Source: Kitasatospora phosalacinea
GTDB lineage: Bacteria > Actinomycetota > Actinomycetes > Streptomycetales > Streptomycetaceae
Direction: 5' to 3'
Length of the DNA stretch: 64,000 nt
Assembly (NCBI RefSeq): GCF_030268885.1
Contig: NZ_BSSA01000030.1
Span: forward strand, 39,140-103,139
Shown: in pieces, positions 59,901-64,000 of the stretch
Layout of the letters: the number at the start of each line of letters is the position of its first letter
Position numbering within the stretch: position 1 is the first letter of the stretch
Made by a program: the position numbers and the translations under genes
Notes under the pieces: model-generated
Told to the model about the DNA's origin: nothing
The model's input: the letters and a program-made list of their open reading frames with translations, nothing else
Database searches by the model: none

Positions 59901-60445
59901 TCCGCTTCACCCAGACCGGCGACGGCCAGTTCACCGTCACCGCGCCCAGGACCCTGGGCGTCTGGAAGGTCTACGTCTACGCCTACGACGGCCACGGCAA
60001 CGTCGGCATCGAGTCGAAGTCCTTCCGCACCGTCGCCCCCACCCCCGGCGGCACCAACGTCGCCAAGGGCAAGGCCACCACCGCCTCCAGCTACCAGGCC
60101 GTCGGCAACGGCGCCCCCTACCCGCCGTCCAACACCACCGACGGCAACTGGTCCACCCGGTGGGCCAGCGAGTGGGCCGACCCGCAGTGGCTCCAGGTCG
60201 ACCTGGGCCAGACCACCTCGTTCAAGCACGTGCAGCTCGGCTGGGAGTCCGCGTACGGCAAGGCGTACCAGATCCAGACCTCCACCGACGGCACCAACTG
60301 GACCACGGTCTACACCCAGGCCAACGGCACCGGCGGCATCGAGGACATCGACGTCAACGGCAGCGGACGCTACGTCCGGGTCGCCATGACCCAGCGCGGC
60401 ACCGCCTACGGCTACTCGATGTACGAGTTCGGCGTCTACGCCTGA
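56963..60445 (+). CDS. Secreted multidomain beta-glucanase: F5/8C x2, GH16, TIM-barrel glycosidase, F5/8C
   Basis: The product has 1160 residues. A signal peptide (about 1-52, ending LPVGRAQAAP) is followed by two nearly identical F5/8C (CBM32-like) domains (about 57-186 and 193-322) and a P-T-P-T linker. The GH16 domain (about 345-610) has G-E470-T-D472-I-L-E475, the catalytic E-x-D-x-x-E. A second catalytic domain (about 640-900) is a (beta/alpha)8 clan-A-like barrel with DVGNE742V (acid/base) and VTE835SGD (nucleophile). A beta-rich region and a third F5/8C domain (about 1030-1160) follow. It probably cuts beta-glucan outside the cell for uptake by the adjacent ABC importer and GH3. Confidence 0.88.
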   Translation: MPAPPLPAPPLPAPRPVRPTTSAPPHRALAAALAAALVAALVLLLPVGRAQAAPVLLSQGRTATASSTENYGTPASNAVDGNTGTRWSSANTDPQWLQVDLGAPAALSSVTLQWEAAYAKGYQIQLSTDGTAWTTAYTTANGAGGTETVPVTGTARYVRMYGTARATGYGYSLWEFQVYGATGGAQGCGTANAAKGRTATASSTENYGTPASNAVDGDTGTRWSSAAADPQWLQVDLGSAQSVCGTSVSWESAYAKAYRIQLSTDGTGWTDAWSTTNGAGGTEKQEFTGTARYVRLYGTARATGYGYSVWEFQVFTGSGGSTGPSPTPTPTPTGTTPPGNWTTVFSDNFTGGPGSAPSADNWTVRTGTSEPGGAANWGTGEIQNDTANPANVAIDGNGHLNLTAVRDGSGNWTSGRVESRRGDFAAPAGGQLLISAQIKQPGVADGTGYWPSFRAVGANDRSGGWPSTGETDILEDVNGRSQTSATLHCGTAPGGNCNEYNGMTSGLASCPGCQSDYHTYSQVIDRTVSDEQIRWYLDGRQIWQVNESQVGTTDWKNAVDHGFKLVFNLGIGGSFPDSVCGCTTPSATTTSGGALSIGTVTVATTTGTAPAALADPPVPTGKSTVKVTGSQGNWGLSVNGRPYQLKGVTWGPAQSTADAHMRDLKALGVNTLRTWGTDAASKPLLDAAAAYGLKVVNGFWLNQGADYVNDTAYKTSTLDSIKQWVTTYKDHPGVLMWDVGNEVILTTQDHAYNGATVEQERVAYAQFVEQVAQAIHAVDPDHPVTSTDAYTGAWAYYKQYAPSLDLLAVNSYGAVCNVKQDWTNGGYTKPYIVTESGDAGEWEVPNDANGVPTQPTDTQKRDGYTSAWNCISGHTGVALGATIFNYGTENDFGGTWFNLIPGGWKQPAYYSVAKSYGGSAKDGNTPPVMPNVTLSKTSDVPAGGTFTVSAPATDPDGDLVRYQLYYSSKYVDGGTGFSQVRFTQTGDGQFTVTAPRTLGVWKVYVYAYDGHGNVGIESKSFRTVAPTPGGTNVAKGKATTASSYQAVGNGAPYPPSNTTDGNWSTRWASEWADPQWLQVDLGQTTSFKHVQLGWESAYGKAYQIQTSTDGTNWTTVYTQANGTGGIEDIDVNGSGRYVRVAMTQRGTAYGYSMYEFGVYA
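57140..57910 (+). repeat. Duplicated F5/8C coding unit inside the glycanase gene
   Basis: A 408-bp (136-codon) unit starting at 57140 is repeated from 57548, with only a few changes across the first 95 bp of each copy. This is a recent in-frame duplication of the carbohydrate-binding domain. Confidence 0.8.
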
Positions 60446-60507
60446 CGACCGGACGACGCAGGGGCGCCCGGACCGTGCCACCGGACCGGACGCCCCGCCG
60501 AAGAGCA

Positions 60508-60546
60508 CCCGGTGCCGCGCGGCAGGGAGCGCCGCGCGGCACCGGG
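60508..60546 (+). terminator. Perfect hairpin between glycanase and DUF1996 genes
   Basis: Perfect 16-bp arms (60508-60523 and 60531-60546) with a 7-nt loop lie 33 bp before the DUF1996 start. It may terminate, attenuate or stabilise the upstream transcript. Confidence 0.7.
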
Positions 60547-60578
60547 CCCCCACCCACCCTTCCTCACCCGGAGGTCCG

Positions 60579-61976
60579 ATGAAACACCGCACCTCGCGCG
60601 GCGCGCCCCACCGCACCGCGCTCGCCGGGGCCCTCGCCGCGATCCTCGCGGCCGGCGCCCTCACCGGCGGCGTCCTCGCCCAGCAGGCGGCCGCCGCCGC
60701 CGACCCGCTGATCAGCCAGTCCAAGCCGGTCACCGCCTCGTCCGTGGAGAGCGCGAGCTTCCCCGCCGCGGCCGTCGCCGACAACAACCTCGCCACCCGC
60801 TGGGCCAGCGCCTGGACCGACTCCCAGTGGGTCCAGATCGACCTCGGCGGCACCGCGAGCATCAGCCACGTCGAACTCGACTGGGAGGCCGCGTACGCCA
60901 GCGGCTACCAGCTGCAGACCAGCAACGACGCCACCACCTGGACCACCGTCTACACCAAGGCCAACGGCACCGGCGGCACCGAGCAGATCGACCTCGCCGG
61001 CAGCGGACGGTACATCCGGCTCAACCTCACCAAGCGGGCCACCGGATACGGCTACTCGGTGGAGGAGTTCAAGGTCTACGGCCAGGTCTCCACCGCCACC
61101 ACCGGCTACGTCCCGGCCAACCCCCAGGTCACCGGCGTCACCCCCGCCACCGGGAACCCGCCGCACGCCTACTTCCACGAGTTCCAGGCCAACTGCACCG
61201 CCACCCACGACCTGCCCGACGACCCGATCGTCTACCCGGGCAAGCCCGGCGCCTCGCACATGCACACCTTCATGGGCGCCACCAACACCAACGCCAACTC
61301 CACGCTGGAGTCGCTGCAGGCGAGCACCACCAGCTGCCTCGCCCCCGGCGACAAGTCCGGCTACTGGATGCCCACCATGTACGACGGCGACACCCCCGTC
61401 GACCCGGTCGGCCTGCAGACCATCTACTACAAGAGCGGCATCAACGACTACACCGCCGTCCGCCCCTTCCCGGCCGGCCTGCGGTTCGTCGTCGCCAGCC
61501 CCACCGACAGCGCCACCGACTTCGCCACCCACCCCGGCTACGTGGCCGGCTGGGAGTGCGGCACCAGCTACCACACCTCCGACCTGCCCACCAGCTGCCC
61601 CGGCGGCGGCCAGATCGACATCCGCTTCCAGGCCCCCAGCTGCTGGAACGGCCTGTACCTGGACACCCCCGACCACAAGAGCCACATGGCCTACCCCATC
61701 GACGGGGTCTGCCCGGCCGACCACCCGGTCGCGCTGCCGATGATCGAGTTCAAGATGGCCTTCCCGGCCAACCTGGACCACCTCGCCCAGCTCCACCTCT
61801 CCAGCGGACGCGGGTTCTCCTTCCACTACGACTTCTTCAACGCCTGGGACGCTCCGACCCTGGCCGCGATGGTCAACCACTGCATCGTCGGCGGGCTCCA
61901 GTGCAACGCCCGCGGCTACGACGAGAACCAGCCCGGCAAGGGCGCGGCGCTCAACGAGCAGTACCTTCTGCCGTAA
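60579..61976 (+). CDS. Secreted F5/8C - DUF1996 protein
   Basis: The product has 465 residues. A signal peptide (about 1-41) is followed by one F5/8C domain (about 45-170), similar to those of the preceding glycanase. The DUF1996 domain (about 185-440) is marked by EFQANCTATHDLPDDP, GKPGASHMHTFMGATNTNA, DKSGYWMPTMYDGD and PSCWNGLYLDTPDHKSHMAYP. DUF1996 occurs in fungi and actinomycetes and has no well-established activity. The His-rich HMHTFMG could bind a metal. The place within the glucan locus and the shared carbohydrate-binding domain suggest polysaccharide action; this is inference. Confidence 0.85.
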   Translation: MKHRTSRGAPHRTALAGALAAILAAGALTGGVLAQQAAAAADPLISQSKPVTASSVESASFPAAAVADNNLATRWASAWTDSQWVQIDLGGTASISHVELDWEAAYASGYQLQTSNDATTWTTVYTKANGTGGTEQIDLAGSGRYIRLNLTKRATGYGYSVEEFKVYGQVSTATTGYVPANPQVTGVTPATGNPPHAYFHEFQANCTATHDLPDDPIVYPGKPGASHMHTFMGATNTNANSTLESLQASTTSCLAPGDKSGYWMPTMYDGDTPVDPVGLQTIYYKSGINDYTAVRPFPAGLRFVVASPTDSATDFATHPGYVAGWECGTSYHTSDLPTSCPGGGQIDIRFQAPSCWNGLYLDTPDHKSHMAYPIDGVCPADHPVALPMIEFKMAFPANLDHLAQLHLSSGRGFSFHYDFFNAWDAPTLAAMVNHCIVGGLQCNARGYDENQPGKGAALNEQYLLP

Positions 61977-62004
61977 GCCCTGAGCCGTAGCCCCACCGCG
62001 GACC

Positions 62005-62047
62005 CCGGCCCCGCCGCCACGGACCCCACATCCGGCGGCGGGGCCGG
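62005..62047 (+). terminator. Hairpin after the DUF1996 gene
   Basis: Perfect 14-bp arms (62005-62018 and 62034-62047) with a 15-nt loop. Confidence 0.65.
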
Positions 62048-62077
62048 CCCGCGCCCCACCCCCACGGAGGACCACCG

Positions 62078-62650
62078 ATGAGGCTTCGCCGCACCGCCGC
62101 GCTGCTCCTGCTGCCCCTGCTCGCCGCCGTCGGCTGCGGGTCGGGCACCACCCCCGCGGCCGGGCCCCCGCCCGCCGCGGCACCCCCGGCGTCCGCGGCG
62201 CCCTCGTCCAGCGCGCCCGACCGGCCCTCCGACGCCACCTCGATGATCTGCAACCCGTACTTCCGGCAGGAACTCGCCGGGGCGCTCGGCACCGACATCG
62301 TCCAACCCCTCGCCCCCACCTGGGAGAAGCGCGTCTACAGCTGCGAGTACCGCTACGACCGGGGCAGCATGACGCTCTCGGTCAAGGAGCTGCCCGACGC
62401 CGCCACCGCGCTCGCCCAGTACGACGGCCTGCGCGGCAGCGCCGGGGCGGTCACCGACCTGAACGGCCTCGGCGAGGCCGCGTACAAGCGCGCCGACGGC
62501 ACCACCGTGGTGCGCAAGGACAGCTTCGTGCTCACCGTCGACGTCGCCAAGCTGCCCGAGACCTTCGGCACGCCCCCGCGCAGCCGGGCGGACGTCGCCG
62601 TGATGACCGCCACCACCGTCATGATCTGCTGGCAGGAGCACAGTTCCTGA
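62078..62650 (+). CDS. Small lipoprotein of unknown function (DUF3558-like)
   Basis: The product has 190 residues. A signal peptide ends LLAAVGC, a lipobox, and is followed by a Pro/Ala/Ser-rich linker and a domain of about 135 residues starting SMICNPYFRQELAGALG. Two Cys residues (ICNPYF and YSCEYRYD) and a terminal MICWQEH suggest disulphides and DUF3558-type lipoproteins of actinomycetes, whose roles are mostly unknown. It lies between the DUF1996 gene and the LacI gene and may or may not belong to the locus. GGAGG precedes the ATG. Confidence 0.7.
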   Translation: MRLRRTAALLLLPLLAAVGCGSGTTPAAGPPPAAAPPASAAPSSSAPDRPSDATSMICNPYFRQELAGALGTDIVQPLAPTWEKRVYSCEYRYDRGSMTLSVKELPDAATALAQYDGLRGSAGAVTDLNGLGEAAYKRADGTTVVRKDSFVLTVDVAKLPETFGTPPRSRADVAVMTATTVMICWQEHSS

Positions 62651-62789
62651 TCGGACGCGGCCCGGGAGGGCCACTGCCGACCGGGCGCGCCCGGGGGAGC
62701 GCCCCCGGCCGCGCCCGGCCCCGGCGCGCCCCGCTTCCCGCCCGGGGAACGGGTGGGGAGCGGCGTCGACCACGGTTCGGAACGGGCTG

Positions 62790-62817
62790 GGAGAGCGCTC
62801 TCCGAGCGTGCTATAAA
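62790..62817 (+). promoter_or_regulatory. Autoregulatory promoter of the LacI gene, leaderless
   Basis: TG-C-TATAAA (extended -10, hexamer 62812-62817) lies 7 nt before the ATG at 62825, so transcription should start at or next to the A of ATG. The operator GGAGAGCGCTCTCC (62790-62803) covers the -35 region. Confidence 0.75.
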
Positions 62818-62824
62818 GGGCCCC

Positions 62825-63874
62825 ATGAGCAGCGAAGCCCTCAAGCGCGCCACCACCCTGGAGGACGTGGCGCGGGTCGCGGGCGTCTCCCGGGCCACCG
62901 TCTCCCGCGTCATCAACGGCGTCCGCAACGTGGACCCCGCGATCCAGGACGCCGTCCGCCAGGCCATCACCCGCACCGGCTACGTCCCCAACAGCGCCGC
63001 CCGCTCGCTGGTCACCCGGCGCACCGGCGCCCTCGCCCTGGTCATCTCCGGCAGCGACGCCCCCGAGACCCCCGACCACCACGTCGGCGGCGAGATCTTC
63101 GCCGACCCCTTCTTCGGACGCGTCGTCAGCGGCGTCTTCACCGGCCTGCGCCCGCTCGACCTGCACCCCGTCCTGATGCTCGCCGACAGTGCCGAGGCCC
63201 GCGACAAGGCGCTCACCTACCTGCGGCAGGGCAACGCCGACGGCGCCATGGTCGTCTCCACCCACAGCCGCGACCCGCTCCCCGCCCAACTCCTCGCCGC
63301 CGGGATCCCCACCGTCCTGTTCGGCCGCCCCCCGACGCCGCTCTCGCTCTCCTGCGTCGACCTCGACAACCGCGAGGGCGGCCGGATCGCGGCCGACCAC
63401 CTGCACGCCCGCGGCCGCCACCGGGTCGCCGCCGTCTCCGGGCCGCTCGGCGTCCGCGCCGCCCGCGACCGGCTCTCCGGCTTCCGGGAGGCGATGGCCG
63501 ACCACGGAATCCACCAACTCCCGCACGTCGAAGGCGACTTCACCCGCGAGGACGGCGAACGCGCGATGGCCTCGCTGCTGCGCCGCTACCCCGACCTGGA
63601 CGGCGTCTTCGCCGCCAACGACCTGATGGCCCAGGGCGCCCTCGCCGTCCTCGCCGAACACCGGCGCCGCGTCCCCGAGGACATCGCGGTGATCGGCTTC
63701 GACGACTCCTCCGCCGCGACGGCCGGACGCCCCCACCTCACCACCGTCCGCCAGCCCGTCGAGGAGATGGCCGCCGAGATGACCCGCGTCCTGCTCGACC
63801 ACCTCGCCCGCCCCGGCCGCGCCGCCACCACCGTCCTGTTCGAACCCACCCTGATCGAGCGCCAGTCCGCCTGA
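62825..63874 (+). CDS. LacI-family repressor of the beta-glucan locus
   Basis: The product has 349 residues. The helix-turn-helix is TLEDVARVAGVSRATVSRVINGVRNV, the hinge GYVPNSAARSLVTRRTGALALVIS, and the core ends VIGFDDSSAATAGRPHLTTVRQPVEEMAAEMTRVLL. An operator with the same core as those before the transport and glycanase genes covers its own -35 region, indicating autorepression. The inducer is probably a short beta-glucan oligosaccharide. The operator resembles the CebR site (TGGGAGCGCTCCCA) with two more base pairs. The ATG is leaderless. Confidence 0.92.
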   Translation: MSSEALKRATTLEDVARVAGVSRATVSRVINGVRNVDPAIQDAVRQAITRTGYVPNSAARSLVTRRTGALALVISGSDAPETPDHHVGGEIFADPFFGRVVSGVFTGLRPLDLHPVLMLADSAEARDKALTYLRQGNADGAMVVSTHSRDPLPAQLLAAGIPTVLFGRPPTPLSLSCVDLDNREGGRIAADHLHARGRHRVAAVSGPLGVRAARDRLSGFREAMADHGIHQLPHVEGDFTREDGERAMASLLRRYPDLDGVFAANDLMAQGALAVLAEHRRRVPEDIAVIGFDDSSAATAGRPHLTTVRQPVEEMAAEMTRVLLDHLARPGRAATTVLFEPTLIERQSA

Positions 63875-64000
63875 GAAAGTGTGGGGTAATTGATCAACTG
63901 CGTGGCGTGATCGCTGGGGGTGGTCGTCGCGGTCGAGATGTCCGCGATGATCGCCGCCATGTGTGTCTGCGCGTGCAAGCCGTCCTACGAGTCGTCTCTG
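63875..64000. other. Window edge; AT-richer, no gene called
   Basis: This end includes TTGATCAA (63890-63897) in a patch noticeably richer in A/T than the rest. An open frame on the plus strand from about 63916 runs off the window end and contains several Met and Cys codons, but is too short to name. No insertion-sequence end can be proven without the adjoining sequence. Confidence 0.3.

Overview
The window is chromosomal DNA of very high G+C content, with codon third positions almost all G or C. SpoIIE-type phosphatases, an AfsR-like STAND regulator, AlkB-like and PhyH-like oxygenases, F420-type flavin enzymes and secreted multidomain glycanases all point to a streptomycete, either Streptomyces or Kitasatospora. 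I see no rRNA, tRNA, CRISPR array or complete insertion sequence. About sixty protein genes are packed tightly. Many overlap by 4 bp (ATGA or GTGA), and several have a -10-like hexamer 6-7 nt before the start codon, as expected for leaderless mRNAs.

Layout. 1-8 kb: end of a Pro/Thr-rich surface protein, a DUF4239 membrane protein, a CYTH protein, a hydrolase divergent from a MarR-MFS pair, an NTF2-like protein, a GNAT and a two-gene DUF4240 unit. 8-16.7 kb: araC-azlC-azlD amino-acid exporter operon, cupin, HAD phosphatase, double GNAT, a degenerate APH-fold protein, a ketopantoate-reductase-like enzyme and a SpoIIE phosphatase. 16.9-20.3 kb: amino acid/polyamine permease, DUF861 cupin and FAD amine oxidase. 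20.4-24.7 kb: small housekeeping and accessory genes (PurO-like IMP cyclohydrolase, DinB, cytidine deaminase, acylphosphatase, MFS). 25-32.6 kb: FUSC exporter, LacI regulator, two adjacent AlkB-like 2-oxoglutarate oxygenases, an MFS pump with a LacI-type operator in its leader, and an F420-type oxidoreductase. 32.6-40 kb: PhyH oxygenase with a GntR-type operator, an XRE-STAND-TPR regulator, a GNAT and a YdeP-type molybdopterin oxidoreductase. 40-48 kb: ABC exporter, histidine kinase, AraC/PhyH/small-protein insertion, response regulator, an unlisted 56-aa protein and a TmrB-like ATPase. 48-51 kb: TetR/alcohol dehydrogenase pair with twin operators, cupin, cyclophilin.

The best-integrated system is 50.9-63.9 kb, a beta-glucan utilisation locus. 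A lipoprotein binding protein, two permeases and a cytoplasmic GH3 form one operon with 4-bp overlaps. Divergent from it is a 1160-aa secreted enzyme that combines GH16, a second (beta/alpha)8 glycosidase and three F5/8C domains. This is followed by a secreted F5/8C-DUF1996 protein, a lipoprotein and a LacI regulator. The same GAGAGCGCTCTC palindrome sits before the binding-protein operon, before the secreted enzyme and over the -35 region of the LacI gene, so the LacI protein probably controls all three, itself included. No transporter ATPase is present; as in other streptomycete sugar systems a shared MsiK-type ATPase probably serves. The other cluster worth testing is the LacI / tandem AlkB-like oxygenase / MFS group at 27.1-31.5 kb.
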